Shown here: positions 1-8,924 of the stretch, piece by piece
Layout: the number at the start of each line of letters is the position of its first letter
How positions within the stretch are numbered: position 1 is the first letter of the stretch
Origin: Atopomonas sediminilitoris
GTDB lineage: Bacteria; Pseudomonadota; Gammaproteobacteria; Pseudomonadales; Pseudomonadaceae
Direction of reading: 5' to 3'
Length of the DNA stretch: 64,000 nt
Assembly: GCF_022601735.1 (NCBI RefSeq)
Contig: NZ_JAKUMM010000001.1
Location: forward strand, 1-64,000
Position numbers and translations under genes: made by a program
Notes under the pieces: model-generated
Seen by the model: the letters and a program-made list of their open reading frames with translations, nothing else
The model's database searches: none
What the model was told of the DNA's origin: nothing

Positions 1-122
1 AATACATCGAAACCGACTATAACCGCCAGCGGCGTCACAGCACGCTCGGCTACATCAGCCCGGAAGCCTTCGAGGCCTGGATAAGTGCTTAACAGCGTGT
101 CCACTAAAGCTGGGCAAGATCA
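1..122 (+). mobile_element. 3' end of an IS3-family insertion sequence
   Basis: The first 92 bases encode the last 29 residues of an IS3-family OrfB transposase, including the characteristic [15 protein letters not shown] tail, and end at a TAA at 90-92. About 30 bases later the sequence stops resembling IS DNA and cusA coding sequence begins. The right terminal inverted repeat probably ends with the CA at 121-122, as IS3 elements end in TG...CA. The rest of the element lies outside the window. The exact IS boundary is inferred, not proven. Confidence 0.75.
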
Positions 123-1600
123 GAGGAGAGTTTCTGCCGCCGATGGACGAGGGCGACTTGTTGTACATGCCATCAGCCCTGCCCGGCTTGCCGGCCAGCA
201 AGGCCACCCAGCTGCTGCAGCAAACCAACCGGATGATCCTCACGGTGCCCGAAGTGGCACGGGTATTCGGCAAGGCCGGGCGAGCAGAGACCGCCACCGA
301 TCCAGCACCGCTGGAAATGTTCGAGACCACGGTGCAGTTCAAACCACGCGATCAATGGCGCGCGGGGATGACACCCGAAAAGCTGATCGAGGAACTGGAT
401 CGCGCGGTAAAAGTTCCGGGGCTGTCCAATATCTGGGTGCCGCCCATCCGCAACCGCATCGACATGCTGGCGACGGGGATCAAGAGCCCCATTGGGGTGA
501 AAGTGTCCGGAACCTCCTTGGTCGACATCGAGCGCATAACGCGCGATATCGAGGCCGTGGCCAAAGAGGTGCCTGGGGTGAGTTCGGCCTTGGCAGAACG
601 CCTGACCGGAGGTCGCTATGTGGATATCCAGATCGATCGACTGGCCGCGGCGCGCTATGGCCTGAGCATCGCCGATCTGCAGACGGTGGTATCGGGCGCA
701 ATCGGCGGCAGAAATATTGGCGAGACGGTTGAAGGACTGGCCCGCTTCCCGATCAACCTGCGCTATCCCAAGGAGTGGCGAGACAGTCCGCAGGCACTAC
801 GGCGTATGCCGATCCTCACCCCAGCCGGCCAGCAGATCACCTTGGGCACCGTCGCCCAGGTTAGTCTGACCGAAGGGCCGCCGATGCTGCGCAGCGAGAA
901 CGGGCGACTGTCCGGCTGGGTCTATGTCGATGTCCGCGGGCGCGACCTGGCCTCGACCGTGCGCGAGCTGCAGCAGCGCGTCGCCGAGCGGGTACAACTC
1001 GACGCCGGCATGACCGTCTCCTACTCCGGTCAGTTCGAATTCCTCGAGCGCGCCAATGCGCGGCTGGCCTGGGTGGTGCCGGCGACTCTGTTGATTATCT
1101 TCGTGCTGCTCTACCTGACTTTCAGCCGCTTCGGCGAGGCCCTGCTGATCATGGCCACCCTGCCCTTTGCCCTGTCGGGCGGCATCTGGCTGCTCTACTG
1201 GTTCGGCTTCAACCTGTCGGTGGCCACCGGCGTGGGCTTCATCGCCCTGGCCGGCGTCTCGGCCGAGTTCGGGGTGATCATGCTGCTGTACCTGAAGAAC
1301 GCCTGGCATGCGCGTGTGGATACCGGGCGCAGCGGTGATCCGGCCCTACTGGAGGCAATTCGTGAAGGCGCGGTGCTGCGTGTGCGGCCCAAGGTGATGA
1401 CGGTGGCCGTGATCATCGCCGGCCTGTTGCCAATCCTCTGGGGCGGAGGTGCCGGATCTGAGGTGATGAAGCGCATCGCCGCGCCCATGGTCGGCGGCAT
1501 GATTACCGCGCCGCTGATGTCCATATTGGTTTTGCCGGCCGCGTACTGGCTGATGCGAAGGCAGCGTACACAGAAGGTTCGCGCACCGCAGGAGCTATAG
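123..1600 (+). pseudogene. cusA: 5'-truncated CusA/CzcA-type heavy-metal RND efflux pump
   Basis: This is the C-terminal half of an inner-membrane RND proton/metal antiporter, most like the Cu(I)/Ag(I) pump CusA. The in-frame sequence [20 protein letters not shown], typical of the periplasmic PN/PC region, begins at about 128, directly after the IS end. About 490 of the usual 1040-1050 residues remain. They include the last porter subdomains and a C-terminal cluster of membrane helices ([45 protein letters not shown]). ATG 143 could start translation, but without the first 12-helix half the product cannot be a working pump. Insertion of the IS3 element explains the truncation. The assignment to CusA rather than CzcA rests on the [16 protein letters not shown] motif. 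Confidence 0.85.
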
Positions 1601-1608
1601 CTTTACAA

Positions 1609-1646
1609 ACCCGGGCAAGCCACGCGCCAAGCTGACTCGCCCGGGT
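1609..1646 (+). terminator. hairpin after the cusA remnant
   Basis: The inverted repeat ACCCGGGC (1609-1616) and GCCCGGGT (1639-1646) lies just after the cusA stop. There is no T-run, so it is at best a weak or Rho-assisted terminator. Confidence 0.35.
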
Positions 1647-1661
1647 AACGCGGCAGGAAGC

Positions 1662-1677
1662 ATTACGGCGATGTAAC
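1662..1677 (+). promoter_or_regulatory. weak CopR-type box before the DUF2790 gene
   Basis: ATTACGGCGATGTAAC resembles the ATTACA-N4-TGTMAG motif found before the other copper genes here, with several mismatches. It lies 69 bp upstream of the start at 1746. It is the poorest match of the six. Confidence 0.4.
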
Positions 1678-1745
1678 TTTGACTTCATTTTTATGACAGG
1701 TTGAGCGGATATATTTTAATCACCACCTTGAAGGAGTGATTAAAC

Positions 1746-2078
1746 ATGAAAAGCCTCAAAGTTATTGCAGCCCTTGCCGCTATGGTTGTTTCCTCTGCCA
1801 CTCTGGCAGAAGGCGGCGCTGATCGTGTTTATGGTCGGATGATTCAGGCCAATGAGCAGGCCATGCAAGAGTATGCTGCCGCTAACGGAAAGAATCCGCC
1901 TGAAGTTATTCATTACCGCTACGGCATGAAACTCGATATCGCCAGGGTCGTGGCCACTACCCCGACGGACTCTAGCTGCGGTGTGATGCCGGCCCAGATG
2001 ACCTACGAGGACTCCAATGGCGATCTGAATATTCTTGAATACCGGGCAGCCGGGACAGGTTGCCGTAATCAAAACTAG
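1746..2078 (+). CDS. small secreted DUF2790-type protein with AEGGADR N-terminus
   Basis: This 110-residue protein has a clear Sec signal peptide (MKSLKVIAALAAMVVSSATLA). The mature start AEGGADRVYGRM is shared with two other proteins in this window (8428-8634 and 18265-18624). That N-terminal block resembles the PtrA N-terminal family of CopR-controlled small Pseudomonas proteins. The second half (YRYGMKLDIARVV...) looks like DUF2790, a Pseudomonas family of unknown function, with two cysteines in the last 50 residues that could form a disulfide. An AAGGAG-like ribosome binding site lies just upstream of the ATG. It is probably periplasmic and copper-induced; the molecular role is unknown. 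Confidence 0.8.
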   Translation: MKSLKVIAALAAMVVSSATLAEGGADRVYGRMIQANEQAMQEYAAANGKNPPEVIHYRYGMKLDIARVVATTPTDSSCGVMPAQMTYEDSNGDLNILEYRAAGTGCRNQN

Positions 2079-2093
2079 ATAAATGACATCGCG

Positions 2094-2109
2094 CTGACTG
2101 AAATGTAAT
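2094..2109 (+). promoter_or_regulatory. CopR-type box upstream of the OprD-family porin
   Basis: CTGACTGAAATGTAAT is the reverse orientation of the ATTACA-N4-TGTCAG motif with one mismatch. It lies 127 bp before the porin start, in the short gap after the DUF2790 gene. Confidence 0.55.
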
Positions 2110-2235
2110 TTCCAAGTCACCCTGACGTTATTTGGCATGTGGAAATATGACCAAGGCGTGCCTGGCTATGCCCGGCGCGCTTGGCACATATATGCGACCA
2201 CACAATGACAACTGCCAATAACATCAGGAGCATTT

Positions 2236-3561
2236 ATGAATAACAGAACCCTGTTAGGACTTTCTCTGCTCACTCTGAACGTCAGTACCGGGCAAGCTGC
2301 AATGGCCGCCGGCGAGAAAGGCGAGGGATTTATCGAAGGCAGCAGCCTGACCATTCTCAATCGAAATCTCTACTTCAACCGCGATTTCCGTAAAGGCCAG
2401 TCCAGCAGCTCGGGTAATGGCTATTCGGAAGAGTGGGCGCATGGCGTGATAGGCAGATTCGAGTCTGGTTTCACCGAGGGCACCATAGGCTTTGGTGTCG
2501 ATGCCTTTGCCATGCTAGGGCTCAAGCTTGACACCGGCGACGGCCGTTCTGGAGCGGGCGGCTCAGTCGACGTGATGCCTTACAACAGCCTCGGGCAGGC
2601 TGAGGACAACTACTCCAAACTGGGGGGCGCGGTGAAAACTCGGTTCATGGATACCGAGATCAAGGTAGGCGACGTCTTTCCCGTCAGCCCGGTCGTCCAA
2701 TACGGTGATGCACGGCTTTTACCGGAGAGTTTCCGAGGTGTCACCGTGGTCAACAGCAGCGTGGAAGGACTGTCGCTTCAGGGCGGTCGCCTCCACTCGA
2801 TGAGCCAACCCAATACCAGCAGCATGCGCGACGGCTTCGCTACCTTCTACGCGGGCGAAGTGGACTCGCCATGGATCGCCTATTTCGGTGGTGATTACAC
2901 GCTTAATGACAACGTCGGCTTTAGTCTCTACACCAGCCGCCTCAAGGATGCCTGGAATCAATATTACGCGGGCACCACGCTGAGCTACCCGCTTGCGGAC
3001 GATGTCGCCTTGATCGGCGGGCTGAACTACTACAAGGCGGTCGATGAAGGGAGGCAGCTCCTCGGGAGCTTCGATAACAACATCTGGAGCGGCAAGGTCG
3101 GCATCCAATTCGGCGCTCACACAGTACTGGTGGGTCTCCAGCGCAACAATGGCGATGATGACTTCGATTACTTGCGCCAATCGGACTCCATCTACCTCGA
3201 CAACTCCATCCAGTACAGCGACTTCAACTCGCCGAAGGAGAAGTCATGGCAAGTGCGCTACGACCTGGATATGGAGTCTTTCGGTGTGCCTGGGTTGAGC
3301 TTCATGACTCGATATGCCCAGGGCTGGGATGCCGACTACAGCAAGGCCAACGAAGTCTATATGCGCCGTGATGACAACGGCGATCCGTTGACCAACCAGA
3401 AGCGCTGGGAGCGGGACATCGAGGCCAAGTACGTTGTGCAGACTGGATCACTGAAGGATATGTCTTTCCGTGTTCGCCAAATGACCACTCGCGCGACCGA
3501 TTACGAGTCGGATCTGGATGAAGTCCGCCTGATTGTCGAGTACCCACTGGAAGTTCTCTAA
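2236..3561 (+). CDS. OprD-family outer-membrane porin
   Basis: The protein has 441 residues, the usual length of OprD-family 18-strand porins. It begins with a signal peptide (MNNRTLLGLSLL...GQAAMA) and continues with the family opening GFIEGSSLTILNRNLYFNRDFR. Other OprD landmarks are the alternating aromatic strands (VGDVFPVSPVVQYGDARLLP, SWQVRYDLDM) and a C-terminal strand ending VRLIVEYPLEVL. Such porins carry small solutes across the outer membrane. Its place in a copper island and the CopR-type box in front suggest a role in copper stress, perhaps like metal-regulated OprD paralogues, but the substrate cannot be read from sequence. A strong terminator follows. Confidence 0.88.
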   Translation: MNNRTLLGLSLLTLNVSTGQAAMAAGEKGEGFIEGSSLTILNRNLYFNRDFRKGQSSSSGNGYSEEWAHGVIGRFESGFTEGTIGFGVDAFAMLGLKLDTGDGRSGAGGSVDVMPYNSLGQAEDNYSKLGGAVKTRFMDTEIKVGDVFPVSPVVQYGDARLLPESFRGVTVVNSSVEGLSLQGGRLHSMSQPNTSSMRDGFATFYAGEVDSPWIAYFGGDYTLNDNVGFSLYTSRLKDAWNQYYAGTTLSYPLADDVALIGGLNYYKAVDEGRQLLGSFDNNIWSGKVGIQFGAHTVLVGLQRNNGDDDFDYLRQSDSIYLDNSIQYSDFNSPKEKSWQVRYDLDMESFGVPGLSFMTRYAQGWDADYSKANEVYMRRDDNGDPLTNQKRWERDIEAKYVVQTGSLKDMSFRVRQMTTRATDYESDLDEVRLIVEYPLEVL

Positions 3562-3648
3562 CCCTGGCAAGCGGGCGGGTTGATTGCCCGCTCGCGCCTT
3601 GGTCCTGCTGTCCCCTCGTAGTGCTCCTTTGGTTTGGAGACAGCCCTT

Positions 3649-3670
3649 GGCGCCCTCGGGCGCCTTTTTT
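3649..3670 (+). terminator. Rho-independent terminator after the porin gene
   Basis: GGCGCC and GGCGCC halves around a short CTCG loop are followed by six T residues. Confidence 0.85.
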
Positions 3671-3738
3671 ACTTAGGTTAAAGGACGTATGAAAATGAGT
3701 CGGCCACTACACACAAGCGGCCGTGCTGGCAGGCAGTA

Positions 3739-4182
3739 CTACTGGGCGGGATATTCTGCAACGACCTGATCAGAACCCGTCTTGGTCAAGCCAATGACCT
3801 GGTAGGCATGCTGTACGCCATCGACTTCCATGCCGGGGGAGCCCGCCGGCATCCCGGGAACAGCGATGCCCAGCAGATCATCGCGCTTGGTGAGTTCGAT
3901 GACCTGAGCCGCCGGCACATGACCTTCGACGAACTTGCCGTCAATCACCGCGGTGTGGCAAGACGCTAACCGTGGCGCGACGCCCAGTCTTTGCTTCACT
4001 GCTGTCATGTTGCTTTCAACATGGTCGACGACTTTGAAGCCATTCGCTTCGAGGTGTGAAATCCACTTCTTGCAACATCCGCAATTGGCATCACGATGGA
4101 CATCAATCGTCAGGGCATCAGCTGCTTGAACTGCAGATGTGACGGAGAGAGCGGCCAGCAAGGCCAGATATTTAGCTTTCAT
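3739..4182 (-). CDS. DUF411 metal-binding protein
   Basis: This 147-residue secreted protein starts at 4182 with a signal peptide (MKAKYLALLAALSVTSAVQA). The mature part has the DUF411 hallmarks: the double-cysteine motif DANCGCCKKW, then RLASCHTAVIDGKFVEGHVPA and GIAVPGMPAGSPGME. DUF411 proteins are commonly found in copper and other metal resistance clusters and are thought to bind metal in the periplasm. Its start overlaps the end of the cytochrome c gene by 11 bp, so it is the last gene of the copA-CopB-cytochrome operon. A longer reading frame upstream of 4182 lies inside the cytochrome gene and lacks a signal peptide, so it was not used. Confidence 0.87.
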   Translation of the reverse strand: MKAKYLALLAALSVTSAVQAADALTIDVHRDANCGCCKKWISHLEANGFKVVDHVESNMTAVKQRLGVAPRLASCHTAVIDGKFVEGHVPAAQVIELTKRDDLLGIAVPGMPAGSPGMEVDGVQHAYQVIGLTKTGSDQVVAEYPAQ

Positions 4183-5014
4183 GCACGTGCTCTTTGCCAT
4201 CGGCGTGGGTGTGGGTCTTGGGCGAGGCGTTCGGAGCCTGCTCGGCGTGATGATCACCTCCGTTGGACGACGCCTCATCCCCAGCATGGTGGTCATCGCC
4301 ACTCATATCCGAATGGTGACCTGCCTTAGGTGCGGAGCCACCCTCGCTATCCGTAGCCGCGGCATCGTGATGACCAGGCTCTCCAGCATCACCTGATCCA
4401 TGATGGTCATCGCCACCGCCACTATTGTCATGATGGCCAGGCTTGTTGTCGCCGTGCTGTCCTTCATGGTTATGCATCTGCGTTTCCCCACCACCGTGCT
4501 GATGGCCGCCACTGGATGCGACGAGTGTTTGGTATTGCTTGGCATCCATCGTCGGCAGTTGGTTGAGGAAGGCAACCATGCCCCAGATGTACTCGTCTCC
4601 CATGCTCTTGCCCCACGCAGGCATACCCGTTGCCTTGATGCCATGCTTGATCACCCAGAACGCTGCTGACGGATTGCCATCGACACCGATCTTGGCGAGG
4701 TTGGGGGGCGCAGGATAAAGCGATTGGCTTAGCTCGGTCTCCGCCACACCTGGCGCCAAATGACAGCCGATACACATGGAGTTGTAGTTGCCCGCACCGG
4801 CGCGAATAAGAGCTTGATCATCCAGGTTGGGAACCTCGATGTTCCGCGAACGGACTTCGATAGAGCGGTCACGGGCCATCGTGAGAAACGCATGCACTGC
4901 AGGAAAATGGGGATCGTCGGCCCCCACGTTGACCACGCCAAAGTAGGCACCGGCCAGGACAGCTGTGCTACCGACCACGCCGGCCGCCACCAAAGTTTTA
5001 ATTGTTCTTTTCAT
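4172..5014 (-). CDS. c-type cytochrome with long His-rich tail
   Basis: The protein has 280 residues: a signal or anchor segment (TLVAAGVVGSTAVLAGAYFG), a single-haem cytochrome c domain with the CIGCH site, and a likely Met ligand in the KATGMPAWG segment. The domain is of the type seen in copper clusters (LAPGVAETELSQSLYPAPPNL). The last 110 or so residues are low-complexity and rich in His, Asp and Gly (GHHD, DDHHG, GDHH, HTHADG, HVHES). That tail looks like a periplasmic metal-binding extension. The gene lies between CopB (9-bp gap) and the DUF411 gene (11-bp overlap). Probable role: periplasmic electron carrier or copper buffer linked to CopA/CopB; this is inferred from context. Confidence 0.85.
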   Translation of the reverse strand: MKRTIKTLVAAGVVGSTAVLAGAYFGVVNVGADDPHFPAVHAFLTMARDRSIEVRSRNIEVPNLDDQALIRAGAGNYNSMCIGCHLAPGVAETELSQSLYPAPPNLAKIGVDGNPSAAFWVIKHGIKATGMPAWGKSMGDEYIWGMVAFLNQLPTMDAKQYQTLVASSGGHQHGGGETQMHNHEGQHGDNKPGHHDNSGGGDDHHGSGDAGEPGHHDAAATDSEGGSAPKAGHHSDMSGDDHHAGDEASSNGGDHHAEQAPNASPKTHTHADGKEHVHES

Positions 5015-5023
5015 GTCAGGTTC

Positions 5024-6115
5024 TCAAAACCACATCCGGATACCGGCGACAAAACGCGCCTCGTCTACATCACCGCCCTCGTCGCGCACCATGTCTGCCG
5101 TGTTGCCATAGGAGCGGCTCCAAGAAACCCCGATATAGGGGGCAAACTGCCGGACAATCTCGTAACGCAGACGTAAACCGAGCTCGGTATTGGCCAACCC
5201 GGACCCCACACCTCGCTCAGGATCGTTCTTGCCGTAGAAGTTCATTTCGGCAGTTGGCTGGAGAATCAGCCGGTTGGTCAGCAGAATGTCGTACTCGCCC
5301 TCCAGTCGGGCAGCAGTTTGGCCATTCTCGCCGACGAAGGCCGTGGCTTCGGCCTCAAAGGCGTAAAGCGCCATGCCCTGGATACCGAAGGCGGCCCAAG
5401 TCTGCGGCGACTCCGGTTTGAAGTCCTGGCGGACGCCCGCGACGACATCCCACCAAGGGCCGATCGAGCGGCCGTACAGCAGCTGTAATTCAGCGTCCTC
5501 GGTAACGCCGTTGGTACGCTCGCCTTCGGAGCGGAACCAGACCCGGTTGATATCACCGCCTACCCAACCCGACGCATCCCAGGCCAGGGTGCTGCCCTCA
5601 TCTGCGTCTTGGTATTCGAGCTGATCGAGCAGGAAAAAGCTGTTGATGGCGCTGTCATGCACCTTGTGGCCAGGCAGTGGCGGGAAAGCCGCTTGGCGAT
5701 CAGCATCCGTCAGAACGGGAATCGGCGTACGACTGATAGTTCTCGGGGCTTCAGCGGAGCCATGGTTCATCTTCGAATGATCCATGCCCTCCATCTGTCC
5801 CTGCATGGTGCCGTGTCCCATCTTGCTGTGGTCCATGGCTGGGGCCTTCTCTTGGCTCTGGCTGTGGCCCATCTGGCTATGGTCCATGCTGCCCGATTCG
5901 CTCTGCATGGCACCATGATCCATCTTGCTGTGATCCATGCCCTCCATCGGCGCTTTGGTAGCGCCGTGGCTCATCTGGCTATGGTCCATCGACATGGTGC
6001 CGTGCCCCATTGCCGAATGATCCATTTCTTCCGCAGCCAAAGTAACGCCGCCGCTGAACGCACTCAGCGACACAGCCAGCGCCAAGAGAGATGGACGTGA
6101 AAACCTAGTGGTCAT
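5024..6115 (-). CDS. copB: copper resistance protein B (outer membrane)
   Basis: CopB is the outer-membrane partner of the multicopper oxidase CopA. This 363-residue version has a signal peptide ending near LAAEE, an N-terminal domain made of MDHSxM/MxHG repeats (Met/His copper-binding, residues about 30-135), and a C-terminal beta-barrel. The barrel is typical of the CopB family ([42 protein letters not shown], final IRMWF). The start at 6115 was chosen because it gives a normal signal peptide and overlaps the upstream small gene by 11 bp; an in-frame ATG at 6148 would add 11 residues. It is encoded in one operon with copA. Confidence 0.93.
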   Translation of the reverse strand: MTTRFSRPSLLALAVSLSAFSGGVTLAAEEMDHSAMGHGTMSMDHSQMSHGATKAPMEGMDHSKMDHGAMQSESGSMDHSQMGHSQSQEKAPAMDHSKMGHGTMQGQMEGMDHSKMNHGSAEAPRTISRTPIPVLTDADRQAAFPPLPGHKVHDSAINSFFLLDQLEYQDADEGSTLAWDASGWVGGDINRVWFRSEGERTNGVTEDAELQLLYGRSIGPWWDVVAGVRQDFKPESPQTWAAFGIQGMALYAFEAEATAFVGENGQTAARLEGEYDILLTNRLILQPTAEMNFYGKNDPERGVGSGLANTELGLRLRYEIVRQFAPYIGVSWSRSYGNTADMVRDEGGDVDEARFVAGIRMWF

Positions 6116-6416
6116 GGTTCGAACCTGCTTCGGCTTCGGTGCCGCCATGCTTATCCATCATCTTCTCGTGCCCCATATCGTCATGGTTCATACCCTCATG
6201 ATCCATGGCGCCATGATCCATCTGATGGCCAGCGGCCTTGCCTTTCGATTGATCTGCAGGCTTGTCACTGGCGTCGGGCGCAGCCGACTCGGCAGCATGT
6301 TGTTCGTGCTCGCTGTGCCCCTCACCTGCCAATGACGTCGGCGCGTGCAGAACAGCCAAAAGACTGAACATCGCTGCGCTGCCAAACAGGGCATTACGCT
6401 TCATAAAAGTACTCAT
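6105..6416 (-). CDS. small Met/His-rich periplasmic copper-binding protein
   Basis: This 103-residue protein has a signal peptide ([26 protein letters not shown]) and a mature part almost wholly of charged and metal-ligand residues. The C-terminal run [20 protein letters not shown] resembles the copper-binding repeats of CopA and CopB. AAGGAG lies at the right distance before ATG 6416. The gene sits 12 bp after copA and overlaps copB. No catalytic domain is visible; a copper-chelating role is inferred from composition and operon. Confidence 0.8.
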   Translation of the reverse strand: MSTFMKRNALFGSAAMFSLLAVLHAPTSLAGEGHSEHEQHAAESAAPDASDKPADQSKGKAAGHQMDHGAMDHEGMNHDDMGHEKMMDKHGGTEAEAGSNHDH

Positions 6417-6428
6417 CAGAAATCTCCT

Positions 6429-8234
6429 TTACTCATCCACACGGACTTCACGGAACATGCCCATTTCCATGTGGAGCAACAGATGGCAGTGATAGGCCCA
6501 ACGTCCCAACGCATCGGCGGTCACCCGATAGCTGCGCTTGGAACCTGGCGGCATGTCGATGGTGTGTTTACGCACCAGGAAATTGCCGTTCGCATCCTCC
6601 AGATCACTCCACATGCCATGAAGATGGATCGGGTGAGTCATCATGGTGTCGTTGACCAGCGTGATGCGAACACGCTCGCCGTACTTGAGGCGCAGAGGCT
6701 CGGCGTCAGAGAACTTGATTCCATCGAAGGACCAGGAGAATTTCTCCATATGCCCGGTGAGGTGCAGCTCGATGGTGCGACTTGGCTCACGCCCGTCCGG
6801 ATCAGGGAAGGTGCTGCGCAGGTCAGAGTAAGTCAGGACGCGCCGGCCGTTATCACGCAGGCCGATACCTGGGTCGTCCAGCTTGTGCGTCGGCGTCATG
6901 GTCTGCATGTCGACCAAAGGATTGTTGGTCTCTGAGGCCGGGTGTGCCTGCATGTTGCCAGCCATGCCAGCCATGCCCGAATGATCCATTCCAGCCATCT
7001 GGCTGTGATCCATGCCGGCCATGCCACCCTGCATGCTCCCATGATCCATGCCCGCCATACTGCCGTGGTCCATTCCGGCCATGTTCCCGTGATCCATACC
7101 GCCCATGCTGCCGTGATCCATACCCATGTCGCCCATGGCAATCAGCGGACGCGGGTCGGGGCTGGGTACTGGTGCACTCAACCCCTCCTGTACAGCAAGG
7201 GTGCCGCGCGCATAGCCAGTGCGGTCCATGGATTGGGCAAACACGGTATAGGCCTGTTCGCTGTCTGGTTCGATGATCACGTCGTAGGTCTCGGCCACGG
7301 CGATACGGAACTCGTCGACGCTGACCGGTTTGACGTGCTGGCCATCGGCCGCGACTACCGTCATCTTCAGGCCGGGGATACGCACATCGAAGTACGTCAT
7401 AGCCGAGGCATTGATGAAACGCAGACGAATCTTCTCGCCCGGTTTGAATATGCCGGTCCAGTTGCCATCAGGTGCCTGGCCATTCATCAGGTAGGTGTAG
7501 GTGTAGCCACTGACGTCAGCGAGATCCGTCGGGCTCATCTTCATCTCGGCCCACATCTTGCGATCGGCTACGGCGGCGGACCAACCCATCTCGCTTACGT
7601 CATCGATGAAGTCACCAACGGTGCGTTTGTGCTGGTTGTAGTAGTCCGACTGTTTCTTGAGCTTGGCCAGTACCCGCGTTGGATTTTCATCCGTCCAGTC
7701 GCTCAGCAACACGACGTAATCACGGTCGTAACTGAAGGGCTCGGGCTCCTTGGCATCGATGACCAGCGCGCCGTATACGCCGACCTGCTCCTGCAGCCCC
7801 GAGTGACTGTGATACCAGTAGGTACCGTTCTGGTTGACCTTGAACTTGTACTCATACATGCCGTCAGGGGCGATGCCATGGAAGCTCAGGCCAGGAACAC
7901 CATCCATGTTCGCCGGCAGGATGATGCCGTGCCAATGGATGGAGGTGTCCTCCTTGAGGCGGTTGCGCACGCGCAATGTGACGGTATCGCCTTCGCGCCA
8001 ACGAAGAATCGGCCCAGGGAGCGAGCCGTTGATGGTCATGGCCGTGCGCGCTGCGCCGGTGATGTTCACCGGGGTTTCACCGATGAATAGGTCGAATTCG
8101 TTACCAGTCAGTACGTTGGGCTGGCCGGGGCTGTTCACCGCCCAGACCGGCGTGCGCCACAGGCCAAGTCCGCCGATAATACCGGTGGCTGCCAGGCCTT
8201 TGACGAAGGTGCGCCTTGTGGTTTTGCTTTGCAT
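6429..8234 (-). CDS. copA: copper resistance multicopper oxidase CopA
   Basis: CopA oxidises Cu(I) in the periplasm and binds copper. The 601-residue protein begins with a Tat signal (TRRTFVKGLAATGIIGGLGLW). It contains the four blocks of multicopper oxidase copper ligands: HWHG, WYHSHSG, HPIHLHGMW and HCHLLLHMEMGMF. Between residues about 365 and 430 is a repeated MDHGSM/MAGMDHG segment, the Met-rich copper-binding insert of this family. It heads the operon copA, Met/His protein, copB, cytochrome c, DUF411. A CopR-type box lies 168 bp upstream of the start. Confidence 0.96.
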   Translation of the reverse strand: MQSKTTRRTFVKGLAATGIIGGLGLWRTPVWAVNSPGQPNVLTGNEFDLFIGETPVNITGAARTAMTINGSLPGPILRWREGDTVTLRVRNRLKEDTSIHWHGIILPANMDGVPGLSFHGIAPDGMYEYKFKVNQNGTYWYHSHSGLQEQVGVYGALVIDAKEPEPFSYDRDYVVLLSDWTDENPTRVLAKLKKQSDYYNQHKRTVGDFIDDVSEMGWSAAVADRKMWAEMKMSPTDLADVSGYTYTYLMNGQAPDGNWTGIFKPGEKIRLRFINASAMTYFDVRIPGLKMTVVAADGQHVKPVSVDEFRIAVAETYDVIIEPDSEQAYTVFAQSMDRTGYARGTLAVQEGLSAPVPSPDPRPLIAMGDMGMDHGSMGGMDHGNMAGMDHGSMAGMDHGSMQGGMAGMDHSQMAGMDHSGMAGMAGNMQAHPASETNNPLVDMQTMTPTHKLDDPGIGLRDNGRRVLTYSDLRSTFPDPDGREPSRTIELHLTGHMEKFSWSFDGIKFSDAEPLRLKYGERVRITLVNDTMMTHPIHLHGMWSDLEDANGNFLVRKHTIDMPPGSKRSYRVTADALGRWAYHCHLLLHMEMGMFREVRVDE

Positions 8235-8401
8235 GCCGTTTTGTCCAATCCGTCAAATGAGCCGGTGATGGTGTGCCCGGTCTCGGGTTCATGGCTGCTT
8301 CAATGTCGGGGATTTACCCCTCAACTTTCCACGTCGGTGCATTGCACAAGCCTTACCGACGATGAGCAGTATGAAACTGCCATATCCCAACCATCCGGGT
8401 G

Positions 8402-8417
8402 ATTACATTTCTGTAAG
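8402..8417 (-). promoter_or_regulatory. CopR-type box upstream of copA
   Basis: ATTACATTTCTGTAAG is a near-palindrome matching the boxes at 8740 and 18753. It lies between copA and the convergently spaced small gene ending at 8428, so it probably serves the copA operon. Confidence 0.6.
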
Positions 8418-8427
8418 GTAGATGACT

Positions 8428-8634
8428 TCAGCAGTTGGTGTGCTCTGCATGCTCGGTTGGACTGCTGGCTACAGGAGCCTCAACTTTCTGCTGCTGGGCC
8501 ACCCGGTAGGCCTCCAGAGACGTCTGGCGTGCCTGCTCCATGCGCGCGAAGGTTCGGTCAGCACCACCTTCAGCCATTGCCAAGCTGGAGATGCTCAGAG
8601 CAGTAACTACAAGCAGAGCTTTGATCGATTTCAT
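8428..8634 (-). CDS. small secreted PtrA-like protein (AEGGADR family)
   Basis: This 68-residue protein has a signal peptide (MKSIKALLVVTALSISSLAM) followed by AEGGADRTFARMEQARQTSLEAYRVAQ, then a short polar tail with two His and a final Cys. The AEGGxDR block is the N-terminal signature of PtrA-type proteins; in P. aeruginosa PtrA is CopR-controlled and copper-induced. The start at 8634 gives a clean signal peptide; a longer frame to 8670 does not. A strong CopR-type box is about 106 bp upstream. Function unknown; two relatives are encoded at 1746 and 18265. Confidence 0.8.
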   Translation of the reverse strand: MKSIKALLVVTALSISSLAMAEGGADRTFARMEQARQTSLEAYRVAQQQKVEAPVASSPTEHAEHTNC

Positions 8635-8739
8635 TTTGGGTATTCCTCGTAAGTTAAGTGGTCCCTGCAACTGCAGAGGCCGAGCTTTAGGCTCGATGTC
8701 ACGTTAACAAAGAGGGCCTGTCAGCAACCTGAGCCGAAC

Positions 8740-8755
8740 ATTACAGTTCTGTCAG
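8740..8755 (-). promoter_or_regulatory. CopR-type box between the PtrA-like gene and bufA
   Basis: ATTACAGTTCTGTCAG lies in the 290-bp divergent gap between the PtrA-like gene (minus, 8634) and the bufferin precursor gene (plus, 8925). It could control one or both. Confidence 0.6.
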
Positions 8756-8924
8756 GTTGCTATTTCTTTCTTGTAGCCCATCCAGAAGGCTCGGTACTGT
8801 CTTTCATGCCCTCATAAAGCCTTGCGAATTTCTTGAGAGGGCATGCTCGGCAGCGATGCCTAAGCTACTCAGGGTCATTCGCACCCGCGGATAAGACCAC
8901 CAACAATCAAGAGAGATAGCCACT

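Noticed and set aside
6940..7130. Repetitive DNA in copA considered as a CRISPR or minisatellite
   Set aside because: The repeats are in frame and encode the Met/His copper-binding motifs of CopA. Unit spacing varies and there are no spacers.
6942..8090. Long open frame (382 codons) on the plus strand opposite copA, and similar ones opposite copB and hsdR
   Set aside because: They mirror high-GC codon usage and the MDHG repeats of the real genes. They have no ribosome binding site or recognisable domain, while the opposite strand encodes well-known proteins.
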